A program made the position numbers and the translations under genes. DNA of 64,000 nucleotides. Source: Glycomyces arizonensis DSM 44726. Lineage in GTDB: Bacteria; Actinomycetota; Actinomycetes; Mycobacteriales; Micromonosporaceae. The notes under the pieces are model-generated. The model was not told the origin of the DNA. It worked only from the letters and a program-made list of their open reading frames with translations, and did not search any database. The stretch lies in the NCBI RefSeq assembly GCF_000482705.1, contig NZ_AXWO01000004.1:293088-357087 (forward strand), read 5' to 3'. The first letter of the stretch is position 1; the number at the start of each line of letters is the position of its first letter. Of this stretch, positions 34,181 through 43,697 are shown in pieces.

Positions 34181-36094
34181 ATGTCCGCGAGCTCCTCTGC
34201 CCCTGGTCGGCACCGTTCTGACGAACCCCGAGCGCGCCGCCTCGGCCCCGGCATGGGGCGGCCGGTGGCCCGCATCTTCCTGCACACCGCCGGTCTGGCC
34301 GCGATCATCGCCTGGGCGCTGCTGCTCGTGTGGGCCGCCTTCGGCACCGGCGCCAGCACCGGCTCCTCCGGCATGTACATGATCCTGGGGACCGTCGTCT
34401 CGGTCCTGCTCGTGGCGTTCGTCGTCATCACCGCCCTCACCCGCACGGGGCTGCGCCTGATCATCACCGGCCTGGCCACGGCCGTGCTCGCCGCCGCCGC
34501 GGGATGGACGGTGTACTCCTCGATGCCCGAGGCCGGCCCCGACGCGTTCATCACCCAGCGCGCGGGCATCGCCGCCCTCGCCTACGGCTTCGGCGTCGTC
34601 GGCGGCGGCCTGCTCGCCCTCGCCGAGTTCGTCGTCGAGGGCTACGCCGGGGGGCGCGTCATCGTCCCCCGGGTCCTGCGCCGCAAGGTCGCGATCTTCG
34701 CCGTCGCCGTCGTCGCCCTGTCCGCCCTCGCGCTGGCCCCGGCGATGCAGCTGTGGACCGACCTGGCGAACCAGGACGCCCGCGTCGGGGACGCGAGCGA
34801 GGCCGGCGCCGAGCCCGCCTTCGACGCCCTGACCGAGCTGGCCGGCGTCGAGCGGTTCGTCGAGACCCCGTACGGGATGCTGCGCCTCGACCACCCGGGC
34901 GAGCCCGCGCCGCAGGCGGTCACGCTGCTCGACCCGGCCACCGGCGCCCCCGTGTGGTACCACCGCCGCTGGAACTGGCTCGCCGCCCAGGAACCGGTGC
35001 TCTCGCACGCCGAGGAGCTCGTGGCGCTGACCGGCCCGCGCGCGGACAACGACGACGACTACCAGACGCGCGTGCTGCGCACCAAGACCGGCGAAGAGGT
35101 CGACACGGTCGGCTTCGACGGCACGCCCGGCCTGCTCCTGGCCATCGCGGACGACCGGCTCGTCTACACCGGCGTGCACTCCTCCGCGTTCGCCGCCTAC
35201 GACTTCTCGGGCGACCTGCGCTGGCGAAAGCAGCTGCCCGACGGCTGCGAGGGCACCGCCGCGCAGATCACCGCCGAGCGGCTGGTGATGCTCGCCGACT
35301 GCGTGCCCGCGCCGAACCGGATGGTCGCCCGCGACCACATGCTCGCGTTCGACATCGACAGCGGCGAATTGGCATGGGACCACCTCATCGACCGCGACGC
35401 CGAGGTCGTCCCCGACAGCTTCCTGGTCACCGAGGACGCGGTGGTCATCGACAGCCGCGTCGAGCTGAACGTCTCCGACGGGCCGTTCTCGGCCCGGAGC
35501 TTCGAGCACAAACTGCTCGCGTTCAGCGCCGACGACGGGTCGCCGCTGTGGCGCACCGAAGAACAGAAGTTCGGCCCCACGCACTCCTCGGCGTGCGGCG
35601 GGACGCTGCACCTGTCCTACCCGACCGCGCTGGCCGAGGCCACCGGCGAGAGCGGCGGCGCCGACTCCTCGTCGAAGGCCTCGCTCGCCCACGCCGACCG
35701 GCGCACCGTCCAGCTCGTCGAGTGCTACTCGGCGCCCGACCGGGAGGGCTCGTGGCTCGGTGTCATGGCCTACGACCTGGACAGCGGCGCGCTGCTCTAC
35801 CGCCAGCAGGTGGAGCTCGGCTACACGCCGCTGGACCCGGAGGTGGCGCGCGGCTGGGCGACGGTGCTGCCGGACAACCGGACGCTGCTGGCCACCGACC
35901 TGTCGCTGGATCCGACGAAGCCGGACTGCCGGCTCTACCAGGTCGACCGCGGCGAGGTCACGCAGCTGAAGGCCGCCGACGAGGGGCTGCCCGAGGCGTG
36001 GTGCCACGACGCGCAGCTGACGACGGTGGCCGGCGGTGTGGCGATCAGCTACGTGAACGGCGAGGAGACCAGGGGCATCGCCCTGATCTCCTAG
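34181..36094 (+). CDS. Membrane protein with PQQ-like beta-propeller extracytoplasmic domain
   Basis: A 637-residue protein. The N-terminal about 210 residues hold four to five transmembrane helices (for example FLHTAGLAAIIAWALLLVWA, then VSVLLVAFVVITAL). The rest resembles a PQQ-binding-like/WD-like propeller (LLDPATGAPVWYHRRWNWLA, AFDIDSGELAWDHLI, AYDLDSGALLYRQQ): the repeated DxxSGxxxW strands of quinoprotein-fold repeats. No catalytic residues for dehydrogenase activity are evident. Function unknown; glmS follows. Confidence 0.82.
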   Translation: MSASSSAPGRHRSDEPRARRLGPGMGRPVARIFLHTAGLAAIIAWALLLVWAAFGTGASTGSSGMYMILGTVVSVLLVAFVVITALTRTGLRLIITGLATAVLAAAAGWTVYSSMPEAGPDAFITQRAGIAALAYGFGVVGGGLLALAEFVVEGYAGGRVIVPRVLRRKVAIFAVAVVALSALALAPAMQLWTDLANQDARVGDASEAGAEPAFDALTELAGVERFVETPYGMLRLDHPGEPAPQAVTLLDPATGAPVWYHRRWNWLAAQEPVLSHAEELVALTGPRADNDDDYQTRVLRTKTGEEVDTVGFDGTPGLLLAIADDRLVYTGVHSSAFAAYDFSGDLRWRKQLPDGCEGTAAQITAERLVMLADCVPAPNRMVARDHMLAFDIDSGELAWDHLIDRDAEVVPDSFLVTEDAVVIDSRVELNVSDGPFSARSFEHKLLAFSADDGSPLWRTEEQKFGPTHSSACGGTLHLSYPTALAEATGESGGADSSSKASLAHADRRTVQLVECYSAPDREGSWLGVMAYDLDSGALLYRQQVELGYTPLDPEVARGWATVLPDNRTLLATDLSLDPTKPDCRLYQVDRGEVTQLKAADEGLPEAWCHDAQLTTVAGGVAISYVNGEETRGIALIS

Positions 36095-36207
36095 GGGGTG
36101 CCCGGAGCGCCGGGCGTGGCGCGAGCCACCGAAATGATCAACCGGTGTGATCAATGACTGCCCATCCGCGCATCAGTCGTGCGCGAAACTGTTGTAGGGT
36201 TCTTCGC

Positions 36208-38055
36208 ATGTGTGGAATCGTGGGATACGTAGGCCAGCGGCAAGCCGTCGAGGTCGTGCTCGACGGGCTGCGCCGGCTCGAATACCGGGGCTACGACTCG
36301 GCGGGCGTCGCGCTCGTCGCAGGCGGGGCGCTCGGCCTGGCCAAGAAGGCCGGCAAGCTCGCCAACCTCGAATCGGCCCTCGGCGACGCCGTGCTGCCCG
36401 AGTCGACGTGCGGCATCGGGCACACCCGGTGGGCGACGCACGGCGTCCCCTCCGACCGCAACGCCCACCCGCACCCGTCCGCCGACGGGCGCATCGCGCT
36501 CATCCACAACGGCATCATCGAGAACTTCGGGCAGCTGCGGGGCGAACTCGAGGCCGACGGCGTCCAGTTCGCCTCCGAGACCGACACCGAGGTCGCCGCC
36601 CAGCTCCTGGGCCGCGAGTACGCGCTCGACGGCGACCTGACCGAGGCCATGACGCGCGCGTGCGCCCGCCTCGAAGGCGCCTTCACGCTCCTGGCCGTCG
36701 CCGCCGACGACCCCGACACCGTCGTGGGCGCCCGCCGCAACTCGCCGCTCGTCGTCGGCGTGGGCGAGGGCGAGTACTTCCTCGCCTCGGACGTGGCCGC
36801 GTTCATCGCCTACACCACCGACGCGATCGAGCTCGGCCAGGACCAGATCGTCACCATCGGCCGCGGCGGCATCGCCATCCGCGACTTCGGCGGCGACCCG
36901 TCGGAGGGCAGGCCCTACAAGGTCGACTGGGACATCACCGCCGCCGAGAAGGGCGGCTACGACACGTTCATGCGCAAGGAGATCAACGAGCAGCCCACCG
37001 CCGTCGCCGACACCCTGCGCGGGCGCATCGACGAGTCCGGGCAGATCGTCCTCGACGAGGTCCGCATGTCCGACCAGGACTTCCGCGACATCGACAAGGT
37101 CTTCATCATCGCCTGCGGCACCTCCTACCACGCCGGACTGGTCACCAAGTACGCCATCGAGCACTGGACCCGCATCCCCTGCGAGGTCGAGCTCTCTTCG
37201 GAGTTCCGCTACCGGGACCCCGTCCTGGACCGCTCCACGCTCGTCATCTCCATCTCCCAGTCCGGGGAGACCATGGACACGCTCATGGCCGTGCGCCACG
37301 CCAAGGACCAGAAGGCCCGCGTCCTGTCCATCTCCAACACCGTCGGCTCCACCATCCCGCGCGAGTCCGACGCGGTCCTGTACACCCGCGCGGGCATCGA
37401 GGTCGCCGTCGCCTCCACCAAGGCCTTCCTCACCCAGCTCGCCGCCTGCTACCTCGTCGGGCTCCACCTCGCCCAGACCAGGGGCATCATGTACGCCGAC
37501 GAGGTGAAGGCCGTCCTCGACGAGCTCGTGGCCACCCCCGACAAGATCGCCACCCTCCTCAAGGACATGGAGCCGGTGCGCGAGCTCGCGCGCGAATCGG
37601 CCGCGTTCGGCCGCGTCCTGTTCATCGGCCGCCACGTCGGCTACCCCGTCGCGCTCGAAGGCGCCCTGAAGCTCAAGGAGCTCGCCTACATCCACGCCGA
37701 GGGCTTCGCCGCGGGCGAGCTCAAGCACGGCCCGATCTCCCTGATCGACGACGGCACGCCCGTCATCGCGATCGTGCCGAGCCCCCGGGGCCGGTCCCTG
37801 CTGCACGACAAGATCGTCTCCAACATCCAGGAGGTCAAGGCCCGCGGCGCGAAGGTCATCGCCGTGTGCGAGGACGGCGACGACATCACCGGCGTCCACG
37901 CCGACCACGTCATCGCCACGCCCGCCTCGCCGACGCTGCTGGCGCCGCTGCTGACCGCCGTCCCGCTCCAGGAGTTCGCCGCCGAACTGGCCACCGCGCT
38001 GGGTAAGGACATCGACCAGCCCCGGAACCTCGCCAAGTCGGTCACGGTCGAATAG
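36208..38055 (+). CDS. glmS: Glutamine:fructose-6-phosphate aminotransferase (isomerising) GlmS
   Basis: A 615-residue enzyme making glucosamine-6-phosphate for peptidoglycan. The N-terminal class-II glutaminase has its nucleophile Cys2 (MCGIVGYVG), GIGHTRWATHG and NAHP. Two SIS domains follow (CGTSYHAGLVTKY, SISQSGETMDTLMA), and the closing PRNLAKSVTVE is the fructose-phosphate-site Lys-containing tail. TAGGGT (36195-36200) lies seven bases before the ATG, so the message is probably leaderless. No glmS ribozyme is present. Confidence 0.96.
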   Translation: MCGIVGYVGQRQAVEVVLDGLRRLEYRGYDSAGVALVAGGALGLAKKAGKLANLESALGDAVLPESTCGIGHTRWATHGVPSDRNAHPHPSADGRIALIHNGIIENFGQLRGELEADGVQFASETDTEVAAQLLGREYALDGDLTEAMTRACARLEGAFTLLAVAADDPDTVVGARRNSPLVVGVGEGEYFLASDVAAFIAYTTDAIELGQDQIVTIGRGGIAIRDFGGDPSEGRPYKVDWDITAAEKGGYDTFMRKEINEQPTAVADTLRGRIDESGQIVLDEVRMSDQDFRDIDKVFIIACGTSYHAGLVTKYAIEHWTRIPCEVELSSEFRYRDPVLDRSTLVISISQSGETMDTLMAVRHAKDQKARVLSISNTVGSTIPRESDAVLYTRAGIEVAVASTKAFLTQLAACYLVGLHLAQTRGIMYADEVKAVLDELVATPDKIATLLKDMEPVRELARESAAFGRVLFIGRHVGYPVALEGALKLKELAYIHAEGFAAGELKHGPISLIDDGTPVIAIVPSPRGRSLLHDKIVSNIQEVKARGAKVIAVCEDGDDITGVHADHVIATPASPTLLAPLLTAVPLQEFAAELATALGKDIDQPRNLAKSVTVE

Positions 38056-38096
38056 CACGGCGGAATAGCACTTGTGAAATAGCACTGTGGAATAAC
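38050..38096 (+). repeat. Short tandem repeat GAATAGCAC at the glmS stop codon
   Basis: GAATAGCAC recurs at about 38050, 38063 and (as AAATAGCAC) 38077, with a fourth degenerate copy GAATAACCC at 38090. The first copy contains the glmS stop (GAA TAG). Spacing 13-14 bp. Confidence 0.7.
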
Positions 38097-38129
38097 CCGA
38101 CGCCGTTCCCGCGCGCGGGCAACGAAGCG

Positions 38130-38160
38130 GGGTGCCGAGTCAGTACATGGGTCGGCACCC
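38130..38160 (+). terminator. Terminator hairpin after glmS
   Basis: Perfect 9-bp arms GGGTGCCGA (38130-38138) and TCGGCACCC (38152-38160), loop 13 nt, between glmS and the subtilisin gene. A further GGGTGCC copy follows at 38169. Confidence 0.65.
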
Positions 38161-38203
38161 TCATCTCAGGGTGCCGTCCATCGCCTGACCGATTGGAGCA
38201 CCC

Positions 38204-41200
38204 ATGTCCACCCCGAGACCTCGGCAGCGCCCGAGACTCGCACCCCCACTGGCGGCGGCGTTCGCGCTGGCCGTCGGCGTCGCGATCCCCGGCCTCCCGG
38301 CCGCTCCCGCGGCGGCCGAACCGGCCGCCTTCCCCGAGACCGCCGCGGCCTCCGAGACCGAGACGATCACCCTCATCACCGGCGACCGCGTCCGGTTCGA
38401 CCCGGCCGACCCGAGCCGGTCCCCGCAGGTCGAGCCCGCCGAGGGCCGCGAGGGCATCGTCTTCCGCCACTTCGCCTACGACGGGCACGTGTACGTCGTG
38501 CCCAGCGACGCCCAGCACCTGATCGACACCGGGAAGCTGGACCGCCGGCTGTTCGACGTCGCCGGCCTGGCCGAGGACGGCCACACCGACGAGGCGACCG
38601 GCACCGTGCCGCTGATCCTCACCGGGACCGGCACCGGCTTCACCGCCACCGAGGTGCCCAAACCCGAGATCGAGCAGACCTGGGAGGACCTCACCGACGG
38701 CGCCGAGGTCCGCACCCTCGACTCGGCGGTGACCGGCGTCTGGCTCGACGGCACGCGCGAACTCCAGCTCGACGAGAGCGTCCCGCAGATCGGCGCCCCC
38801 GCCGCCTGGGAGGCCGGATACACCGGCGAGGGCGTCACCGTCGCGGTCCTCGACTCGGGCGTCGACGCCGACCACCCCGCCCTGGCCGGCCACCTCGCCG
38901 GAACGCAGGACTTCAGCGGCACCGGCGACGTGGTCGACCGCGTCGGCCACGGCACGCACGTCGCCTCCATCATCGCCGGCACCGGCGACCACACCGGCGT
39001 CGCCCCGGACGCGGACCTGCTCATCGGCAAGGTCTGCGCCGACGACGAATGCAGCGAGTCGGCGATCCTGGCCGGGATGCAGTGGGCGGCCGAGAGCGGC
39101 GCCGCGGTCGTCAACTTGAGCGTCGGCGGCCCCGACATGCCCGGGACCGACCCGCTCGAGCAGGCCGTCGACGACCTCAGCGCCCAGTACGGCACCCTGT
39201 TCGTCACCTCGGCGGGCAACAGCGGCAACGGCACCCCGGTCTCCTCACCGGGCAGCGCCGATGCGGCCCTGAGCGTCGGCGCCGTCGACGGGCAGGACGC
39301 ACTGGCCGACTTCTCCAACGCCGGATCGGTCGACTACTCGGCCGTCAAGCCGGACCTGACCGCGCCCGGCGTCGACATCACCGCCGCCCGCGCCACCGAC
39401 ACCTGGCTGGGCGAGCCGGTCGGCGAGGACTACACCACCGCCTCGGGCACGTCGATGGCCGCGCCGCACGTGGCCGGGGCGGCCGCGCTGCTGGCGCAGG
39501 CCCACCCCGACTGGACCGGAGCGCAGCTCAAGGCCGTCCTCCTGGGCTCGGCCGTACCGAACGAGGCACTCGGCGCGTTCGAGCAGGGCGCCGGTCGCGT
39601 GAGCGCCGACCGGGCCGTGGACCAGCAGGTCTACGCCACCCCGGCGAGCGTGTCGGGCGGCCTGGCCGAGTGGCCGCACGGCGACGACGCCCCGGTCACC
39701 GAGACGGTGACCTACCGCAACACCGGCGACGCCGAGGCCGTCCTCGACCTCGCCTTCACCGGCGACGCCCCCGAGGGCATGTTCACACTGGACCGGACGA
39801 CGGTGACCGTGCCCGCCGGCGGCAGCAGCGACGTCCAGGTCACCATCGACACCACGGTGGCGTCCCCGGACGGCCGCTTCAGCGCCTACCTGACCGCCAC
39901 CGGCGCCGCCGCGGCCGTCTCCACCCCCGTCGCGGTCGGCAAGGAGAGCGAGCACTACGACCTCACGCTCACCGCGCTCGACCGCTCCGGCGGCCCGGTC
40001 GACTCCGGCGTGGTCGCGCTGCTGTCGCTCGAGACCGGCGAGGTCCGGCACCTCCAGGTCGGCGGCGAGGGCACGACGGTCCGCGTCCCGCCGGGCACCT
40101 ACCACGTCGACGCGGTCCTCGAATGCTCCGGCGGCACCGAATGGGCGCACCTGGTCCAGCCCGAGCTGACCGTCGAGGCGGACCGGACGCTCACCCTGGA
40201 CGCGGGCGACGCCGAGCCGGTCGACATCCGCTTCGAGGACGAGGCGGTCGCCTCCTCCGCCGTGTACGAGGAGTACATCCGCCGATGGGACGGCGAGGAG
40301 ATCCTCGGCGGCGTCCAGCTGACCGAGTTCGACGACTTCTACCTCGGCGCCCTGGGTGAACCCGTCGCCGACGAGGAACTGGAGAGCATGGTCTACGGGG
40401 CCTGGGGGATCCCCGACGAGTCCGGTGACTTCACCTCCAGCCCGGTGGCCTACCACCCGGTCCTCCTCGAATACGGGCAGGTGCCCGACGGCGTCGACCG
40501 CCTCATGAGCGACGAGGACTTCGCGAGCGTCGAGGCCGAGTACCGGCTCGCCAACGGGGGCACCGACGCCAGGAAGAGCTGGTGGCTGGTGCTGGCGAGC
40601 GGCTGGGGCATCGGATCCCAGCTGCCGCTGGTCGCGCCGTTCGAGCGCACCGAGTTCGTCAGTGAGGTCCCCGGCGGGCAGTGGGAGCCGTCCTACACGG
40701 AGTACACCATCGGAGACGAGGACGGCGAGTTCAACCTCTTCGAGCAGAAGGGCGTACTGCGCCGAGTGGAAGCCGGGGAGACCTACGAGGAGGTCTGGAA
40801 CCAGGCCGTGTTCGGGCCCGGCCTGCCGGGCGACTACCGCACCGGCTTCGCCGAGCGCATGGGCGACCAGATCGGTGTGGGGGTGCCGATGTTCGGCGGC
40901 CCCGACCCCGACACGGTCGGGCGCTCCTCGGTCGAGTGGGCCCGGACCGCGCTGTACTCCGGCGACGATCTCGTCGGGGAGTACGACACGGCGGGCGAGG
41001 GGTACTTCGACGTGCCCGCCGAGAACGGCGAGTACCGGCTCGTGGCCGAGGCCGACCGCACCGGCCACGCCGAACTCGCCACCCGGGTCACGGCTACCTG
41101 GGAGTTCTCCTCGGCGCACACCGACGACTACACGGCGCTGCCGCTCATGGTCGTCGGGCTCGCGCCCTGCGGGCTCGACGCGGAGAACCGCGCCTTGTCG

Positions 41201-41440
41201 CGGTGGACGAGGGTCCCGATGGCGGTGCAGACCCAGGACGGCCCGCTCGACGACGCGGAGGTGACGCTCGAGTACTCCGTCGACGACGGGCAGACCTGGC
41301 ACGAGGCGCCGGTCTGGGGCGGCACCGGCTGGATCGGCAATCCGTGGGGCTCGGGCTACGTCTCGCTGCGCGCCACCGCCGACGACGGCGAAGGCAACAC
41401 CGTGACCCAGGAGGTCATCCGCGCCTACGGTTACCGGTAG
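38204..41440 (+). CDS. Secreted subtilisin-family (S8) serine protease, large
   Basis: A 1078-residue protein with a signal peptide (cleavage near PAAAEPA, about residue 33) and a propeptide to about 195. The catalytic domain has Asp217 (VAVLDSGVD), His249 (GHGTHVAS), an oxyanion Asn (TSAGNSGNG) and Ser417 (SGTSMAAPHVAGAA). The remaining roughly 600 residues are beta-rich extracellular domains (PVTETVTYRNTGDAEAVLDL and onward) of the kind following actinomycete subtilisins. Probably self-processed and secreted for protein scavenging. Monocistronic; a GC-rich hairpin follows. Confidence 0.93.
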   Translation: MSTPRPRQRPRLAPPLAAAFALAVGVAIPGLPAAPAAAEPAAFPETAAASETETITLITGDRVRFDPADPSRSPQVEPAEGREGIVFRHFAYDGHVYVVPSDAQHLIDTGKLDRRLFDVAGLAEDGHTDEATGTVPLILTGTGTGFTATEVPKPEIEQTWEDLTDGAEVRTLDSAVTGVWLDGTRELQLDESVPQIGAPAAWEAGYTGEGVTVAVLDSGVDADHPALAGHLAGTQDFSGTGDVVDRVGHGTHVASIIAGTGDHTGVAPDADLLIGKVCADDECSESAILAGMQWAAESGAAVVNLSVGGPDMPGTDPLEQAVDDLSAQYGTLFVTSAGNSGNGTPVSSPGSADAALSVGAVDGQDALADFSNAGSVDYSAVKPDLTAPGVDITAARATDTWLGEPVGEDYTTASGTSMAAPHVAGAAALLAQAHPDWTGAQLKAVLLGSAVPNEALGAFEQGAGRVSADRAVDQQVYATPASVSGGLAEWPHGDDAPVTETVTYRNTGDAEAVLDLAFTGDAPEGMFTLDRTTVTVPAGGSSDVQVTIDTTVASPDGRFSAYLTATGAAAAVSTPVAVGKESEHYDLTLTALDRSGGPVDSGVVALLSLETGEVRHLQVGGEGTTVRVPPGTYHVDAVLECSGGTEWAHLVQPELTVEADRTLTLDAGDAEPVDIRFEDEAVASSAVYEEYIRRWDGEEILGGVQLTEFDDFYLGALGEPVADEELESMVYGAWGIPDESGDFTSSPVAYHPVLLEYGQVPDGVDRLMSDEDFASVEAEYRLANGGTDARKSWWLVLASGWGIGSQLPLVAPFERTEFVSEVPGGQWEPSYTEYTIGDEDGEFNLFEQKGVLRRVEAGETYEEVWNQAVFGPGLPGDYRTGFAERMGDQIGVGVPMFGGPDPDTVGRSSVEWARTALYSGDDLVGEYDTAGEGYFDVPAENGEYRLVAEADRTGHAELATRVTATWEFSSAHTDDYTALPLMVVGLAPCGLDAENRALSRWTRVPMAVQTQDGPLDDAEVTLEYSVDDGQTWHEAPVWGGTGWIGNPWGSGYVSLRATADDGEGNTVTQEVIRAYGYR

Positions 41441-41446
41441 GCGCAG

Positions 41447-41477
41447 CGCCGGGCGCGGCCGAGCGCCGCGCCCGGCG
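41447..41477 (+). terminator. Terminator hairpin after the subtilisin gene
   Basis: A perfect 13-bp stem, CGCCGGGCGCGGC (41447-41459) with GCCGCGCCCGGCG (41465-41477), loop 5 nt, 7 bp after the stop codon. Confidence 0.8.
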
Positions 41478-41499
41478 GCACGAACCGGTGCACCCGGCA

Positions 41500-41524
41500 G
41501 CGCATGCCGCGCAACGGCATGCGC
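41500..41524. promoter_or_regulatory. Perfect inverted repeat upstream of the DacB-type gene
   Basis: GCGCATGCCG (41500-41509) and CGGCATGCGC (41515-41524) are exact complements around CGCAA. It ends 46 bp before the dacB-type start, a position suited to an operator. Confidence 0.45.
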
Positions 41525-41570
41525 GGTTCACGGCAAGCGGAATCCAAACCGGGCATATAGACTCCAACCC

Positions 41571-43163
41571 ATGCGAAAGAGAACGCTCTTCACCAGCGTG
41601 GCCGCCGCCGGTGCCGCCCTCGCCCTCGGCATCGCCGGAACCGTTGCCGCGCAGGCAGAGGAAACCGGCGACGAGGCCCTGGCCGACGCCATCGACGCGA
41701 TCCTCGCCGACCCCCGGCTCACCGACTCCCAGGCCGGCGTCGTCGTCGCCGACGCGAACACCGGCGAGGTCCTCTATGAACGCAACGGCGACCAGCGCGC
41801 CGTCCCCGCCTCCAACACCAAGCTCGCCACCTCCGCCGCGGCCCTGGAGGTCCTCGGCGAGGACTACACGTTCACCACCGAGGCCATCGGCACCACCCGG
41901 CCCGAGGACGGCGTCATCGACGGCGACCTCTACCTGCGCGGCACCGGCGACCCGACCATGCTCGAAGCGGACTACGACGCGCTCGCCGCCGAACTGGCCG
42001 ACGCCGGAGTGTCCACCATCGACGGCGACCTCGTCGGCGACGACACCGCCTTCGACGACGTGCGCCTCGGCACCGAATGGGGTTGGAGCGACCTCCAGTA
42101 CCTGTACGCCGCCGAAGTCTCGGCGCTGACCGTGGCCTCGGGAGACGACTACAACGCCGGCACCGTCCGCGTCTTCGTCGATCCCGGTGCGGGCGAAGGC
42201 GACGCGGCCGCGATCACGATGGTCCCCGGCAACGACTACGTCACGATCGTCAACGACACCACCACCACGGCGGCGGGCAGCGGCACGTCCGTCTCGATCG
42301 ACAGGGACCTGCACGGCAACGAGATCGTCGTCTCCGGCACCATCGCCGCCGACAGCGGCGGCACCTACGGCACCCGCGCGGTGATCGACCCGGCCGGTCT
42401 GGCCGCCTCGGTGTTCGCCCGCGCGCTCGATGACCACGGCATCACCCTCGCCGGGGACGTCCGCACCGGCGAGACCACGCCGCAGGGCGGCGAGGTCCTC
42501 GCCGCGCACCACTCGATGCCGCTGTCCGAGCTCGTGGTCCACTTCCTCAAGCGCTCGAACAGCTCCCACGCCGAAGCCCTGTTCAAGGCGCTCGGCTACG
42601 AGACGACCGGCGAGGGCACCTTCGCGAGCGGCAAGGCCGCGGTGTACCAGGGCATCGAGAAGTACGGGGTCGACACCGGGCCGATCCGCCTGGTGGACGG
42701 CTCGGGGCTCTCGCGCCACAACCTCGTCACGCCGACGATGATCACCGACCTGCTCGTCGGCGCGAAGGACGCGCCGTGGTTCGACACGTGGTACGAGGCG
42801 CTGCCGATCGCCTGCGAGCCCGGGGCGCTGGTGGGCGGCACGCTGGAGAGCCGGATGTGCGACACGCCCGCCGAAGGCAACGTGCACGGCAAGACCGGTT
42901 CGATGACGAGCGTGTCGGCCCTGTCCGGCTACGTGACCGACGCCGACGGGCGCGAGCTCGTCTTCAGCGTCCTCATCAACGACTACCTGTACTCGACGGT
43001 GAAGGACGTCGAGGACGAGGTCGCGGCCACCGTCGCGGGCTACAGCGAGGCGGCCACCGAAGCCGAGATGACGACGTTCGCCGAAGTCGAGGAGCGCGCG
43101 CTTCCCGCTGAGGACGCGAACGCGGACCTCGAGTGCTCGTGGGTCGAACCGGCCGTCTGCTGA
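41571..43163 (+). CDS. dacB: D-alanyl-D-alanine carboxypeptidase/endopeptidase, PBP4/DacB type
   Basis: A 530-residue secreted class-C penicillin-binding protein. The signal peptide ends about AAQAEE (residue 31). The active-site SxxK is S81-N-T-K84. The second motif appears as KRSNSSHAEAL, a variant of the usual SxN-xxAE. The KTG triad is in VHGKTGSM. The large insertion between SxxK and SxN typical of DacB is present (GDLYLRGTGDPTMLEADYDA). It trims or opens peptidoglycan cross-links. A long acidic C-terminal tail ends with two Cys (CSWVEPAVC), possibly disulfide-bonded. Strong terminator after. Confidence 0.93.
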   Translation: MRKRTLFTSVAAAGAALALGIAGTVAAQAEETGDEALADAIDAILADPRLTDSQAGVVVADANTGEVLYERNGDQRAVPASNTKLATSAAALEVLGEDYTFTTEAIGTTRPEDGVIDGDLYLRGTGDPTMLEADYDALAAELADAGVSTIDGDLVGDDTAFDDVRLGTEWGWSDLQYLYAAEVSALTVASGDDYNAGTVRVFVDPGAGEGDAAAITMVPGNDYVTIVNDTTTTAAGSGTSVSIDRDLHGNEIVVSGTIAADSGGTYGTRAVIDPAGLAASVFARALDDHGITLAGDVRTGETTPQGGEVLAAHHSMPLSELVVHFLKRSNSSHAEALFKALGYETTGEGTFASGKAAVYQGIEKYGVDTGPIRLVDGSGLSRHNLVTPTMITDLLVGAKDAPWFDTWYEALPIACEPGALVGGTLESRMCDTPAEGNVHGKTGSMTSVSALSGYVTDADGRELVFSVLINDYLYSTVKDVEDEVAATVAGYSEAATEAEMTTFAEVEERALPAEDANADLECSWVEPAVC

Positions 43164-43177
43164 CCGGGCGATGACGC

Positions 43178-43213
43178 GGCGGGGCCCCGGCCGGGCGAGG
43201 CCGGGGCCCCGCC
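43178..43213 (+). terminator. Terminator hairpin after dacB
   Basis: A perfect 15-bp stem (43178-43192 with 43199-43213; GGCGGGGCCCCGGCC and complement) and a 6-nt loop, 14 bp after the stop codon. Confidence 0.85.
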
Positions 43214-43309
43214 GTCTCCGGGGCGCCCGAGGCGGCCCGAACCGCCACCTTCGGCGGTGAACCGCCCCGAAAGGGGGCGAGGCGGCGGAACCCGTGGCAC
43301 TCTTGACTG

Positions 43310-43681
43310 GTGATCGTCGCGGTGGGCATAGACGTAGTGGCAGTGGAACGCTTCGAGCGCGTCCTCGAGCGGACGCCCACCGTGGTCGACAAGCTCTTCA
43401 CCGCGGCCGAACGCTCCACCTACGACGGACAGCCCCGCCGCACCGAATCCCTCGCCGCCCGCTTCGCCGCCAAGGAGGCCGTCGCCAAGGCGCTCGGCGC
43501 CCCCGGCGGCATGCACTGGGCCGATTGCGAGATCCTCTCCGAAGCTGACGGGCGTCCCTCCCTGGCCATCACCGGATCGGTGGCCCAGGCCGCGGCGCAG
43601 CGTGGCGTCTCGCGCTGGCATGTGTCCCTGTCGCATGATGGCGGTATCGCGACAGCGGTGGTGATCGCCGAAACGGCGTGA
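43310..43681 (+). CDS. acpS: Holo-[acyl-carrier-protein] synthase AcpS
   Basis: A 123-residue phosphopantetheinyl transferase that activates acyl carrier protein with CoA. Asp8 (GIDVV) and Glu56 ([13 protein letters not shown]) are the Mg2+-binding residues; [16 protein letters not shown] is the closing motif. GTG start. It is 16 bp upstream of nnrD/E, an arrangement common in actinomycetes. Confidence 0.95.
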   Translation: MIVAVGIDVVAVERFERVLERTPTVVDKLFTAAERSTYDGQPRRTESLAARFAAKEAVAKALGAPGGMHWADCEILSEADGRPSLAITGSVAQAAAQRGVSRWHVSLSHDGGIATAVVIAETA

Positions 43682-43697
43682 CGAGCAGCGGAAGGCA

